DNA of 64,000 bases from Sphingobacterium sp. LZ7M1 (GCF_024296865.1 NZ_CP101134.1:1860001-1924000), one strand, 5' to 3'; shown: positions 1 to 8,869, counted from the stretch's first letter. Numbers and translations are program-made. The notes: a model not told the origin generated them from the letters alone.

Positions 1-6
1 GTTCTG

Positions 7-765
7 ATGGATTACGTTTTTGATGGTAGTTTCAACGGTTACCTATGCTGTGTATTCGAGGCATTTGAGAGAAAAGAGTTTTATGTTACTCCTAAAGTGC
101 TGGACATGATAGAACCAAATATTTTCAATCAACAGAGACAAGTTATGACCGTCCCTGAAAAATCTTCCCGTATTTTGAAAGGAATCGAAAAGATAATAGG
201 AAAGAAGGACCTGAATATTTTCTATCATAATTTTCTTGCAGATCAAAAAGGAGCATGGGAAATAGGTTTTAGGACTATCATTCGTTTATTTAAGTATGGT
301 AAAATTGACATTCGGGACTACGGAAACCCTGAAATTTTGCAGATACACAAAACCATTAAGCAAGTAAGTCGAGAAAGGCATAGGATGAAGGCATTTGTGA
401 GATTCGTCAAATCTTCAGATGGTCTCTACACAGCGCTCATTGAGCCAGATTTCAATGTTTTACCTTTGGTAATCCCATTTTTTAAGAATCGGTTTTCTGA
501 TCAGGATTGGTTGATTTATGATATCCGAAGAAATTACGGATATCATTATGATGGACGGGAGATTCACGAAGTCCTTACCTCTGAAAACCAGGAAATCGAA
601 AATCCATATGCCTTAGAATTGGATCTTGACTCAAGAGAAACGGAATTTCAACATTTATGGAAAACCTACTTTAAGAGTACGAATATTGAAGAAAGGAAAA
701 ACATCAAATTACACCTGAGACATGTACCCAAAAGATATTGGAAATATTTAGTGGAAAAGCAATAA
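7..765 (+). CDS. DUF4130-family (TIGR03915-type) DNA metabolism protein
   Basis: This 252-residue protein opens with the MDYVFDGSFNG-type start typical of the DUF4130 family of putative DNA-metabolism or repair proteins, and it carries the family's late REIHEVL and basic C-terminal (RHVPKRYWKYL) segments. In known genomes the family is encoded next to a radical SAM protein; that partner would lie just upstream, outside the window. The ATG at position 7 gives a family-like N terminus and length, so the gene appears complete. The reaction is unknown. A 12-bp palindrome, AATTGCGCAATT, spans the stop codon (764-775). Confidence 0.75.
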   Translation: MDYVFDGSFNGYLCCVFEAFERKEFYVTPKVLDMIEPNIFNQQRQVMTVPEKSSRILKGIEKIIGKKDLNIFYHNFLADQKGAWEIGFRTIIRLFKYGKIDIRDYGNPEILQIHKTIKQVSRERHRMKAFVRFVKSSDGLYTALIEPDFNVLPLVIPFFKNRFSDQDWLIYDIRRNYGYHYDGREIHEVLTSENQEIENPYALELDLDSRETEFQHLWKTYFKSTNIEERKNIKLHLRHVPKRYWKYLVEKQ

Positions 766-980
766 TTGCGCAATTCCATGCCTAGGTATTTCAACTTCTT
801 TTCAGGTTACTTATCGAAAATTTGCCACCAAAAGCTTGTAATGAACAAAACCTAGATTTGTGGCTTGTATTGGTTCATTTTTCAAATATGTAAAGGTTAA
901 AATATTTTTTGAAAACAAGCCTGGGCGTATATCAAGAAGTACCGTGAATTGGAGTTTTTTATGTCGACATCTTCCACTTG

Positions 981-2402
981 TTATAGGATTTCTTGTAGGG
1001 CAATTATGCCCTCTTCCAGCTCTTTTTCAGAAAGTGAACCATAGCCTAACCTGATACCATATATGGTCTCATTGAAGCTATAGGTATCGGGACTGATGAT
1101 CTTGATTCCCTTGCTATTAAGTTTTTTGGGAATTTGGGACCAATCCATGGACTTATTGGGTACAATCCAGAAAGCCAAACCACCTTCGGGAACTGAATAA
1201 GTTGCTCTGTCCTCCATGTATTTTTTGAGCAAACCGGCCATAAAATCCCTTTTGGCTTTGTAGTGGTGAGACGCCTTTTTGATATGGCGTTTTATGGTGC
1301 CATCCTTGATAAGTTGCAGAACTGCCTGTTCCATAATACTGTCTCCTTGAACATCAATAATCTTTCGCAAACTACTTACCCTCTCCATCAGGGCTTCGTC
1401 ATGGGTTACTAAATAACCTATGCGAAGGGCAGGCGCAACCACCTTGCTCATGCTGCCTATATATACATAATTTTTCAGTTCGCCGAAACTTGACAAAGGC
1501 AATACAGGGCGGTAACCAAAATGGAACTCGTTATCATAATCATCCTCGATAATCGTAAAACCGTATTCGTTGGAAAGCTGTATCAATTCCAACCTTCTCT
1601 TCAGACTCAATGTCACAGTGGTGGGATATTGATGGTGTGGGGTAACGTAAATTGCCCTTACCTTTTTACCCGATTTCAGATAGGCAATAACCTCCTCGAT
1701 CAGCAAGCCGTCCTTGTCTACGCCTACCGGCAACAATGTTGCCCCTGCATTCTCAAAGGCGGACCAAGCAGGCTTATATCCTGGGTTTTCAACGATTACA
1801 TAATCATTTTCTGTAAACAGATATTGAGCTGTCAGATACATCGCCATTTGACTGCCTCGGGTGATACAGATATTATGATGATTGACCTGCATGCCTCTCT
1901 GGTGATTGAGCATTTGCACTATGGATTTTCGAAATTCCAGATCACCTAATTCGTTGCCATATCCCATCATTTGCCAACGTGCTTTTTGGTTGAAGATCTG
2001 GCGGTAAGCCCTTGCCAATTCTGTGATGGGAGCAATTTTACTGTCTGGGCTTCCATCATCAAACTGCAAATGATAATGTTTGTTTATGGCATTTTTTGCA
2101 TTAAGAGTGCCACGTTTGGTTTTTTTGCCTCCCATAAAATCGGGCAAGGTATCGGACACAAAGGTACCCTGTCTCTCTTTGGGAGTTAACCAGCCTTCCA
2201 TGATCAGTACGTCCAATGCTTCTACAACGGTATTCCTATTGACCTTCAAGAGCTGTGCAAGTTTTCTGCTTCCGGGCAGCGCCTCGCTTGGCATTAACCT
2301 GCCGGATTGGATATCATTTATAATGGCATCGGCTATCTGCAGATAGATGGCTTTATCTGATTTTCCATCTAATAGTATTTCAAATTTCCAACCTCTCAGC
2401 AT
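981..2402 (-). CDS. MocR/PdxR-family transcriptional regulator (GntR helix-turn-helix fused to aminotransferase-like domain)
   Basis: The protein has 473 residues, normal for MocR regulators. Residues about 15-85 form a GntR winged helix-turn-helix (IYLQIADAIINDI, LPGSRKLAQLLKVNRNTVV). Residues about 120-473 form a fold-type-I aminotransferase domain with the PLP-lysine motif SMSK followed by PALRIGYL. MocR proteins sense PLP or an amino compound through the aminotransferase domain and activate or repress divergent genes. The start codon abuts a box repeated at two promoters (2403 and 4611), so it probably controls the cupin operon, the GNAT gene and itself. The effector is not deducible. The family call is secure; the regulon is inferred from the repeated box. 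Confidence 0.9.
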   Translation of the reverse strand: MLRGWKFEILLDGKSDKAIYLQIADAIINDIQSGRLMPSEALPGSRKLAQLLKVNRNTVVEALDVLIMEGWLTPKERQGTFVSDTLPDFMGGKKTKRGTLNAKNAINKHYHLQFDDGSPDSKIAPITELARAYRQIFNQKARWQMMGYGNELGDLEFRKSIVQMLNHQRGMQVNHHNICITRGSQMAMYLTAQYLFTENDYVIVENPGYKPAWSAFENAGATLLPVGVDKDGLLIEEVIAYLKSGKKVRAIYVTPHHQYPTTVTLSLKRRLELIQLSNEYGFTIIEDDYDNEFHFGYRPVLPLSSFGELKNYVYIGSMSKVVAPALRIGYLVTHDEALMERVSSLRKIIDVQGDSIMEQAVLQLIKDGTIKRHIKKASHHYKAKRDFMAGLLKKYMEDRATYSVPEGGLAFWIVPNKSMDWSQIPKKLNSKGIKIISPDTYSFNETIYGIRLGYGSLSEKELEEGIIALQEIL

Positions 2403-2464
2403 CTGGACTATCTAATTATATAAAAACTGTATCATTTTAATGGTCCAAATGTACGATACTTTTG
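2403..2464 (+). promoter_or_regulatory. Divergent MocR operator plus promoter of the cupin operon
   Basis: A 31-nt box at 2403-2433 begins CTGGACTA and contains AAACTGTA. It recurs with five differences at 4611-4641. Exactly 54 nt after each box start lies TACTTTTG (here 2457-2464), a perfect match to the Bacteroidetes -7 element TAnnTTTG. No clear -33 TTTG is visible, which suits an activated promoter. The GGAC and ACTGTA elements resemble MocR-family sites from memory. The box touches the MocR start codon, so autoregulation is likely. Confidence 0.7.
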
Positions 2465-2501
2465 TATAGCAATATTGCAATAAACAATAAATAATTTAAT
2501 T

Positions 2502-3002
2502 ATGTCAAAATTAGAAACTGCCACAGAAGTAAAAAAATCGATCCACGCAGAACAGAAACAGTTCAGCTCAAAGGATTTCCATCAGACCTTTGCAAGACCA
2601 TCCTTTGTTAGAACCTCACACCTCATCCACAAAAATGTTGAAAATGCAGGTATCCACAATCAGTTTTCGGAAGAAAGAAAGCACCCAGTTTTCTTTGTGG
2701 ACCTGCCAAGCAAAAACGTAAGCATGACCATAGGTGGCCTGTTGCCAGGACAAAAAACTCACAAACACCGCCATACATACGAAACCATTTTGTATGTGCT
2801 TGAGGGAAAAGGATCAACGCTTGTAGAAGATGAAATCGTAGAATGGCAAGCCGGGGATGCAGTTTACATTCCATCTTGGGCTTGGCACCAGCACCACAAC
2901 CTAAGCGAAGTCGAGGCTGCAAAATACATCGCCTGTGAGAATGCCCCGCAACTTCAAAACCTAGGTGTGGCATTACGTGAAGAAGAGGGAAGAGATTTTT
3001 AA
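2502..3002 (+). CDS. Single-domain cupin protein
   Basis: This 166-residue protein has one double-stranded beta-helix cupin domain. Motif 1 is visible as GQKTHKHRH with candidate metal ligands His87, His89, His91 and Glu94. Motif 2 includes PSWAWHQHH with His129, His131 and His132. There is no signal peptide, so it should be cytoplasmic. It is the first gene of an operon behind the MocR-controlled promoter, 19 nt ahead of a DapA-like gene. Cupins of this kind may be dioxygenases, isomerases or ligand-binding proteins, and the substrate cannot be told. Its histidine-rich ligand set favours a metal-bound enzyme or binder. Confidence 0.8.
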   Translation: MSKLETATEVKKSIHAEQKQFSSKDFHQTFARPSFVRTSHLIHKNVENAGIHNQFSEERKHPVFFVDLPSKNVSMTIGGLLPGQKTHKHRHTYETILYVLEGKGSTLVEDEIVEWQAGDAVYIPSWAWHQHHNLSEVEAAKYIACENAPQLQNLGVALREEEGRDF

Positions 3003-3021
3003 CCTTAAATCGAGATAAGAA

Positions 3022-3921
3022 ATGAATGAAGTACCATTTAAAGGTGTGATTGCATATCCGGTTACACCATTCGACAACAACGAGAATATTGATATCCCAC
3101 TATTCAGAAAACAAGTGGAACGCTTGATTAGGGTAGGTTCTCACGGCATTGCGCCATTGGGAAGTACGGGTGTCATGCCTTACCTCAGCGATGATGAAAA
3201 AGAGTCTTTGACCGAAACCTGCTTACGACAGGTAGCCGGCAGAGTACCAACATTGGTCGGTGTTTCAAACCTTACCACGGAGAAAACTGTTTACCATGCG
3301 CAATTTGCCGAAAAAGCCGGTGCCACGGCCGTAATGGTTATCCCTATGAGTTATTGGAAATTGAGCGATGATGAAATTGCAAAACACTATGACACTGTTG
3401 CGTCTAAGATTTCCATTCCGATTATGGCCTATAATAACCCTGCCACCAGTGGCGTGGATATGTCCCCAGCACTTTTGAAGCGTTTGTTAGAAATCCCAAA
3501 TGTTACGATGATTAAGGAAAGTTCGGGTGATATTCTACGTATGCATTCTTTAAGAAAAGAATTAGGCGATGGAGTGGCTTTTTTCAACGGTTCCAATCCC
3601 TTGGCATTATCCGCTTTTGCAGCAGGTGCAAGAGGATGGTGTACGGCTGCGCCGAATCTGATACCAGAACTCAATCTAGCTCTTTATGATGCCATACAGG
3701 AAAATGATCTTGAAAAAGGACAGCAGGTATTCTACAAACAGGTTGACCTGTTGAAATTCATTGTTGCCAAAGGTTTGCCCCGTTCCATCCAGGCAGGTCT
3801 AGATCTATTGGGAGTTGGCGGAGGGGGATTCAAAAGCCCATTGCAACCCCTTGATACAGATGAAGTAGCAGAACTCGACAGGATACTTTCAAAAATAGAC
3901 AATGAAGTATACCAATATTAA
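3022..3921 (+). CDS. Dihydrodipicolinate synthase / N-acetylneuraminate lyase family aldolase
   Basis: This is a 299-residue class I aldolase of the DapA/NanA superfamily (TIM barrel). Visible motifs are the pyruvate-binding GSTG (residues 47-50), the catalytic Tyr137 in AYNNP and the Schiff-base Lys165 in IKESSGD. The length is normal and the catalytic residues are intact. Because it sits in a MocR-controlled operon with a cupin, a thioredoxin-like protein and a ferredoxin, it is more likely a catabolic or tailoring lyase than the lysine-biosynthesis enzyme. The exact keto-acid substrate cannot be told. Its stop codon directly abuts the start of the next gene. Confidence 0.85.
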   Translation: MNEVPFKGVIAYPVTPFDNNENIDIPLFRKQVERLIRVGSHGIAPLGSTGVMPYLSDDEKESLTETCLRQVAGRVPTLVGVSNLTTEKTVYHAQFAEKAGATAVMVIPMSYWKLSDDEIAKHYDTVASKISIPIMAYNNPATSGVDMSPALLKRLLEIPNVTMIKESSGDILRMHSLRKELGDGVAFFNGSNPLALSAFAAGARGWCTAAPNLIPELNLALYDAIQENDLEKGQQVFYKQVDLLKFIVAKGLPRSIQAGLDLLGVGGGGFKSPLQPLDTDEVAELDRILSKIDNEVYQY

Positions 3922-4173
3922 ATGTCATATAATCAAAGTAAAATGGAAAAAGCAATTTTTTATCACGCAGGTTGCCCTGTATGCATAAGCGCGGAACAGG
4001 ACATTTTGACCCTCATACCCGAAGGTCAGATTATGGTAATCCATTTGGGTATGGAAAGATCTAAAGTAGACGAAGCGGCGGCATCAGGTGTAAAATCTGT
4101 TCCAGCCTTAGTTCTCCCCAATGGGAATGTATTACATATTAACTTTGGGGCTTTCATAGAAGAGCTAAGGTAA
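3922..4173 (+). CDS. Small thioredoxin-like protein with CPVC motif
   Basis: This 83-residue protein has a compact thioredoxin/glutaredoxin-like fold: a beta strand (AIFYHAG), the redox motif CPVC, and the cis-proline region SVPALVL. Two starts are possible. The ATG at 3922 follows the upstream stop immediately; the ATG at 3943 gives MEKAIFY, which looks more like family N termini and puts the cysteines at residues 11 and 14. It probably acts as a thiol-disulfide partner or electron carrier for the neighbouring enzymes. It is followed by a hairpin at 4181-4216. Confidence 0.7.
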   Translation: MSYNQSKMEKAIFYHAGCPVCISAEQDILTLIPEGQIMVIHLGMERSKVDEAAASGVKSVPALVLPNGNVLHINFGAFIEELR

Positions 4174-4180
4174 TAACTAT

Positions 4181-4216
4181 CTATAGCCCGAAGATGTGAA
4201 TTTTTCGGGCCTATAG
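4181..4216. terminator. Inverted repeat after the thioredoxin-like gene
   Basis: The arms CTATAGCCCGAA (4181-4192) and TTCGGGCCTATAG (4204-4216) pair almost perfectly with one bulged C. No long T tract follows, so it may be a weak terminator or an mRNA-stabilising hairpin between the thioredoxin-like and ferredoxin genes. Confidence 0.5.
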
Positions 4217-4234
4217 ATCATTGTCCACAGCTAA

Positions 4235-4573
4235 ATGATATACCATATGAATCCACATTCAAAAAACAATCATCCAGATGCTAAGGCATCGGACAAGGTT
4301 AAAGTAACCGTGACCATCAATGGCACCACATACCAAATCCCATGGAATAAGCAGATGCCTTTGCTGTCTGCCATGCTGCATGCTGGGATTGACGCACCGT
4401 ATTCTTGTGGCAGTGGAAGATGTGGCAGCTGTACTTGTAAATTGGAGAAAGGGGAGGTACGTTTAAGGAGAAATTCTGTCCTGTCTGAAACCCACATACA
4501 GCAAGGCCTGATCTTGGCCTGTGTAGCAATGCCCATAAGTACGAGGATAAAGATAAATTATGACGAGTTCTAA
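4235..4573 (+). CDS. Plant-type [2Fe-2S] ferredoxin
   Basis: This 112-residue protein carries the plant-type ferredoxin cluster motif: Cys58, Cys63 and Cys66 in YSCGSGRCGSC and the fourth ligand Cys96 in ILACVA. An extra Cys68 follows the third ligand. The ATG at 4247 (MNPHSKNN) is an alternative start. It would pass single electrons to an oxygenase or reductase; no such partner is encoded nearby, so the partner is elsewhere. It follows the MocR operon after a hairpin and may be co-transcribed with it or started separately. Confidence 0.85.
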   Translation: MIYHMNPHSKNNHPDAKASDKVKVTVTINGTTYQIPWNKQMPLLSAMLHAGIDAPYSCGSGRCGSCTCKLEKGEVRLRRNSVLSETHIQQGLILACVAMPISTRIKINYDEF

Positions 4574-4610
4574 TCGTACTAAAACAACTGTACGGTTACC
4601 ACTTTTTGGC

Positions 4611-4672
4611 CTGGACTACCTAATTATCCATAAACTGTACCGCCATGATAAAACGGATATCGGATACTTTTG
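4611..4672 (+). promoter_or_regulatory. Second MocR-type box and promoter, ahead of the GNAT gene
   Basis: The box at 4611-4641 matches 26 of 31 positions of the box at 2403-2433. It is followed at the same 54-nt offset by TACTTTTG (4665-4672). The conserved box, offset and -7 element indicate a second promoter of the same regulon. A GNAT start at 4645 would lie inside this promoter, so the ATG at 4696 is preferred. Confidence 0.7.
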
Positions 4673-4695
4673 AGCAAATATTTAATCTTAACAAA

Positions 4696-5142
4696 ATGGA
4701 GATCAACATCAGGAAAGTAGGTCTGGAAGATTTGGACGCTACAGCAGAGTTATTCAATCGCTATCGGGTCTTCTACCGACAGCAAGACGATTATGAAAAG
4801 TGCAAAAAGTTCATTCAAGACCGGATGGAAAACGATCAATCCCACATTTTTGTGGTTTATGCCGATGGCACTGCAGTTGGGTTTGTCCAGTTGTACAAAC
4901 TTTACCATTACATCAAATTGGCCAAGCAATGGCTATTGAGCGATTTGTTTGTTCATCCCGACTACAGAGGCAAGGGCTTTTCGGTAGCGCTGATAGATAA
5001 AGCTAAGCAATGGTGCGATGAAACCGGTGCTTGCGGATTGATGCTTGAAACCGAAAAGACAAATGATATAGGCAACAGATTATATCCACGTTGCGGATTT
5101 GAATATGATGCCAACCACAACTATTACTATTGGTGGAAATAA
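4696..5142 (+). CDS. GNAT-family N-acetyltransferase
   Basis: From the ATG at 4696 (MEINIRKVGLED) the protein has 148 residues, a normal single GNAT domain. The acetyl-CoA pyrophosphate loop is visible as VHPDYRGKGFSVAL, and the late strand as NRLYPRCGFEYD. The frame also opens at 4645, but that start would fall upstream of the -7 element. The enzyme would acetylate an amine using acetyl-CoA; the substrate is unknown. The shared MocR box suggests it works with the cupin-DapA-ferredoxin set. Confidence 0.8.
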   Translation: MEINIRKVGLEDLDATAELFNRYRVFYRQQDDYEKCKKFIQDRMENDQSHIFVVYADGTAVGFVQLYKLYHYIKLAKQWLLSDLFVHPDYRGKGFSVALIDKAKQWCDETGACGLMLETEKTNDIGNRLYPRCGFEYDANHNYYYWWK

Positions 5143-5916
5143 GAAAAGGGGCAAACTTGAGCGGTTTGCCCTATACAAAAAATGCTATTGCGGTTCGTGC
5201 AGCAAAATTCCAAAAAATACAAAAATTGAAATGGAAACAACGGATCAACATCAGAGAACTAGAACCTCAAGCAACCAGATCTTATTTGAAATGGAAAAAT
5301 ACCTTTCAAATTTCGATCTGAATATAACAAGCAAAGGGGTTGAAAAAATTCGTGCATCCCAAATAAATAAATGTCCCTAGTGCATTAAAGTCCATACCCA
5401 AGAGGCACGAATAACAAGGGAAACGGAACAGCCAATCTATGCACTGTCAGCATGGCAAGTGAGTTAACTTTTTACCGTAGCAGAGAAAGCCGTATTGGTG
5501 ATGGTGGAAGAAGTTAACCATATCGCTGTCCATGGTTGGAGAGATAAAACCTTTCATAATTTGAATGGGTTTGATTCAGAAATCAGGTAGTACACCTCAT
5601 CATCGCGATCAATCAGATCAACTTTTTAAACAGGATTGAAATACGTACCCGAAGGTTTACGTTCAACAGTATGCCCCATTCTGTAAAATGATTTAGAGGG
5701 AAAGAGAATGCTTGCCTTTTTTACATTATACCTTTTATTTATGATGATATTATCCACATTCAATGTAGTAACATAAACTTAGCAATTATTGAGTTACAAA
5801 CAGAAGATTTAGTCATGATACAAGGGGGGTGATTAAAAATAGAAAAAATAAATCCGAAACCTAGGAGTTCTCGTATATAACCTAACGATACATTATAAAC
5901 AAAAAACAAATAGGTT
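5143..5916. other. Gap with no convincing gene; scraps of degraded coding sequence
   Basis: Short open stretches exist on both strands, for example a minus-strand run reading TVERKPSGTYFNPV near 5640-5690, but stops interrupt every frame. This looks like decayed coding sequence of unknown origin. The last 100 bases should hold the promoter of the ferritin-like operon; no clear TAnnTTTG element was found there. Confidence 0.4.
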
Positions 5917-6636
5917 ATGAAAGAAACAACCACTAAACAAGAGGGCTTTATTGAAGAGAATGATCGACAAATAAGCGAGCGATTAGGCAGAAGGAATTTT
6001 CTGAAGATTGCCGGAGCCGGTGCTGTTGGGATAGCAGCATTTGGATTGGTCGGGTGCCAGAAAGACGACCACGGACCGGATATGAGCGGTAATGGATTGT
6101 ATTTCGGTAGCGGCGATATTGCTATATTGAACTATGCATATGCCCTGGAGCAATTAGAGGCAGCATTTTATATAGAGGTCATGAATAAACCCTATAGCGG
6201 AATCAGCGATTGGGAGACGATGTTATTTAGTGACATCCGTGACCATGAAATTGCCCATCGGGAGTTTTTCAAAACCGCATTAGGAAAGAGCGCTATTGCG
6301 AATTTGGAATTCAATTTTTCGGGCATCAATTTCTCCAATCGTGCAAACGTGTTGGCTACGGCCAAGGCTTTTGAAGATTTGGGCGTGTCGGCATATAACG
6401 GAGCAGGATGGTTAATCAAGAATGAAGCCTATCTGGTTTTGGCAGGCAAAATTGTCTCGGTGGAAGCTAGGCATGCAGCTTTAGTTCGCGATTTAATTGA
6501 CAACGGTACTTTTGCCAACAGCGAGGTAATTGATAATCAGGGTTTGGACCTTGCCTATAGTCCGACGAAAGTATTGGAAATCGCAGCCCCATTTATTAAA
6601 TCTAAGATAGATGTAAGAGATTTACCAACCTATTAA
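5917..6636 (+). CDS. Exported ferritin-like domain lipoprotein (Ferritin_2 type)
   Basis: This 239-residue protein begins with a Tat-like signal (RRNFLKIAGAG) ending in a possible lipobox (GLVGC), so it is probably exported and lipid-anchored. The mature part is a four-helix ferritin-like bundle with Glu and His residues in LNYAYALEQLEAAFY and DIRDHEIAHREFF, and a late VEARHAALVRD helix, as in the Ferritin_2 family. It is 21 nt upstream of a paralogue with the same helices. The pair faces an ECF sigma/anti-sigma module, suggesting an envelope stress or iron/peroxide role. Enzyme activity is not shown. Confidence 0.82.
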   Translation: MKETTTKQEGFIEENDRQISERLGRRNFLKIAGAGAVGIAAFGLVGCQKDDHGPDMSGNGLYFGSGDIAILNYAYALEQLEAAFYIEVMNKPYSGISDWETMLFSDIRDHEIAHREFFKTALGKSAIANLEFNFSGINFSNRANVLATAKAFEDLGVSAYNGAGWLIKNEAYLVLAGKIVSVEARHAALVRDLIDNGTFANSEVIDNQGLDLAYSPTKVLEIAAPFIKSKIDVRDLPTY

Positions 6637-6657
6637 TCCACTTTAAAATTTATTAAA

Positions 6658-7485
6658 ATGAATTTATTTAACATCTTTGACCAGATTATGCAAGTCGATC
6701 CAGAGTTCGACGAGCGAGTGAGCCCTCGTCGCCGGGCGATCCGAAATATGATGTCCTTTGGCAAAAAGGTGAGCATTGCCGCGATGCCCTTTGTACTTAG
6801 CGATCTTTTTAAACGTGGCTATGGCCAGGCACCTACCGATGTGAACGGTGTTCTGAACTATGCGCTAACGCTTGAATACCTTGAAGCGGAGTATTATACA
6901 AAAGGTGCAGCAGCATCAAATTTAGTGCCCTCAGGCAAACCCGCGGGGGCTATTGCAACCATTCGCAACCATGAAGTTGCCCATGTGGCATTTTTAAAAC
7001 AGGTACTTGGAGAGAAAGCGGTTTCCAAACCAATATTCGATTTTACAGCTGGAGGTGCTTTTCCCAATGTTTTCAGTAATTATGACACCTTTCTTGCGCT
7101 TGCCCAAGCCTTTGAGGACACCGGTGTACGTGCATACAAAGGACAGGCCGGCCTATTAAAGGGTAATCAAGTTGTGTTAACGGCAGCATTGCAGATCCAT
7201 TCGGCAGAGGCTAGGCATGCCTCCCATATCCGACAGATGCGCAAGGCCAGAGGAGGAGCTGCAGCCGATCAGAAACCGTGGATAACAGGAGCAAACGATT
7301 CAGGCATAGGCGCTGCCGTAGATCCAGTTTATGCGGGGGAAGATAACAAAGTTCAGGCTGATGTGGATATAACAATGTTGCCAGGAATAGGTGGTAAAAT
7401 TTCCACTGCCGCTGCGACACAATCGTTTGACGAACCGTTGTCTGCTTCAGCTGTTCTAGATATCGCGAAACTTTTCATAAAATAG
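6658..7485 (+). CDS. Second exported ferritin-like domain protein (Ferritin_2 type)
   Basis: This 275-residue paralogue of the upstream gene has matching helices: LNYALTLEYLEAEYY, IRNHEVAHVAFL and HSAEARHASHIRQ carry the Glu and His residues expected for a di-iron or ferritin-like site. The N terminus has a twin-arginine cluster (SPRRRAIRN) followed by a moderately hydrophobic stretch, compatible with export but less canonical than in its neighbour. A roughly 50-residue Gly/Ala-rich insertion (about 197-250) follows the third helix. The two genes form an operon ended by the hairpin at 7509. Confidence 0.82.
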   Translation: MNLFNIFDQIMQVDPEFDERVSPRRRAIRNMMSFGKKVSIAAMPFVLSDLFKRGYGQAPTDVNGVLNYALTLEYLEAEYYTKGAAASNLVPSGKPAGAIATIRNHEVAHVAFLKQVLGEKAVSKPIFDFTAGGAFPNVFSNYDTFLALAQAFEDTGVRAYKGQAGLLKGNQVVLTAALQIHSAEARHASHIRQMRKARGGAAADQKPWITGANDSGIGAAVDPVYAGEDNKVQADVDITMLPGIGGKISTAAATQSFDEPLSASAVLDIAKLFIK

Positions 7486-7508
7486 TAGGGTTGATTTGAT
7501 GTAACGGT

Positions 7509-7535
7509 AAGCCCGTATCGGAAGGTGCGGGCTTT
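7509..7535 (+). terminator. Intrinsic terminator of the ferritin-like operon
   Basis: The arms AAGCCCG (7509-7515) and CGGGCTT (7528-7534) form a stem followed by a short T-rich segment, 24 nt after the second ferritin-like gene. Confidence 0.7.
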
Positions 7536-8033
7536 AATTGGTAACATAATAGATTGTGTTATTCTTTGGGATTAAATACGTAATAACATGTACTAAAACA
7601 TTCAATATGCTAATTTTCTATCATTTTAGCTACCATGGAAAAGTTGATGGGGATCTGCATAATATTTTTGCACTTTAATTTGTTAGTTGCAATAGCATAA
7701 AGAAAATATAACTCACCGCTTATTCCTATGATAATAAACTTTTTGGATTATCAATAGTTTGTGGTAAACTTAAACTTTATAATTTCCTCTCAAATAGAAT
7801 TGGTTTTCTTTTTATCTACCATTAGTAAGTAGATGTCCTTCAGTTCTGTTGAGTTTTTCGAGAATATTCCATAAACATCAATATCTTCTAGGGCCAAATA
7901 AATCCTGATAAATTAAAAAAGCTTATGAATTTTTCTATAGACCTAAACGTTTTACAATTTTCTAAATTAACCATAATGTTTAAATTAATTTTCTCTGTGA
8001 ACTGGTTATCATTTACCCGGTAATTTTTGCTGA
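7536..8033. other. Gene-free AT-rich gap
   Basis: About 500 bases between convergent genes. No open frame, long inverted repeat or recognisable element was seen, and no clear terminator for the anti-sigma gene. Confidence 0.5.
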
Positions 8034-8864
8034 CTAAATATTTCCCATCACATACATTTCTGTAAGGGTCGGTACTAAACTGCCTCCTTCATTTTCCAAT
8101 GTTATTGCAAAAGCCTCTGCCTTGTCAATATGGTGCATTTTCACCATGGAATGATCATTGGAAAGAGGGAGTAGTCCTGCATCAACTGGCTGACCATCAA
8201 CAATAGCCCAAAGTTGGTACTGTTTTCCTGAAGGTACCAGGGGTAGGTTTGATACAGATAAAAAAACATCGGAAGTTTTAGTGTCCCAAAAGAGAACCGC
8301 TTTGGCCTCAGGATACTTTTCAATACCATGCAAGGTGATGGTCTCAACCGAAGGACGTTGTATTATTTGCCAACGTTCGTTTACATCTTTCAACTTGTCT
8401 AGGGATTCTTGATTTGAAGAAATTGCTTGTTGCATTTTTTCTAGATCTCTTTCCCTATAGTTCAAGAGTAGAATGTTCGAGGCTAAACTTAGGATTAATA
8501 GGACTGAAGCTGCTATGGTCAATGGCATCCATCTTTTTGTTCCCAAATTCGGAAGAGTATTTCTCTTTTCCATTTCTTTGCCTTCAATCTGAGTATTGCC
8601 GTTGACGGTAGCAGAGAGAGTGGCTTGCTCCTCCACTGTTAATGTGGACAATCGATCCCATATCGATGGTTTAATATCTTCATGGGGAGCAATGGCTTCA
8701 TTGCTAGCCAGATCTTCCAGGAGTAATTGCACATCAAGAATCGCCTGTTGGACTTCTGGTGAATTTTTACGTATGCATTCCAGGATGCCCACTTCCTCCT
8801 CGGTGGCGAGCCCCAAAACGTATGATTCAATAATCCCAGACGATATGTATTCCTTAATGTTCAA
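8034..8864 (-). CDS. Anti-sigma factor, RskA type
   Basis: This 276-residue protein has an N-terminal anti-sigma segment (about 1-75, ISSGIIESYVLGLATEEE), one transmembrane helix (about 112-135, LTIAASVLLILSLASNILLL), a short coiled coil and an RskA-type C-terminal domain (LPLVPSGKQYQLWAIVDGQP, FAITLENEGGS). It should hold the adjacent ECF sigma factor at the membrane until an envelope signal releases it. The start lies 5 nt after the sigma gene stop, so the two are co-translated. The convergent ferritin-like genes are plausible targets, by inference only. Confidence 0.88.
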   Translation of the reverse strand: MNIKEYISSGIIESYVLGLATEEEVGILECIRKNSPEVQQAILDVQLLLEDLASNEAIAPHEDIKPSIWDRLSTLTVEEQATLSATVNGNTQIEGKEMEKRNTLPNLGTKRWMPLTIAASVLLILSLASNILLLNYRERDLEKMQQAISSNQESLDKLKDVNERWQIIQRPSVETITLHGIEKYPEAKAVLFWDTKTSDVFLSVSNLPLVPSGKQYQLWAIVDGQPVDAGLLPLSNDHSMVKMHHIDKAEAFAITLENEGGSLVPTLTEMYVMGNI

Positions 8865-8869
8865 ATCTA

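Noticed and set aside
1521..1949. 142-residue plus-strand ORF opposite the MocR gene
   Set aside because: Fully antisense to a well-supported gene; no motif.
5099..5380. 93-residue ORF overlapping the end of the GNAT gene
   Set aside because: Overlap with a convincing gene and low-complexity, charged sequence suggest a chance frame.
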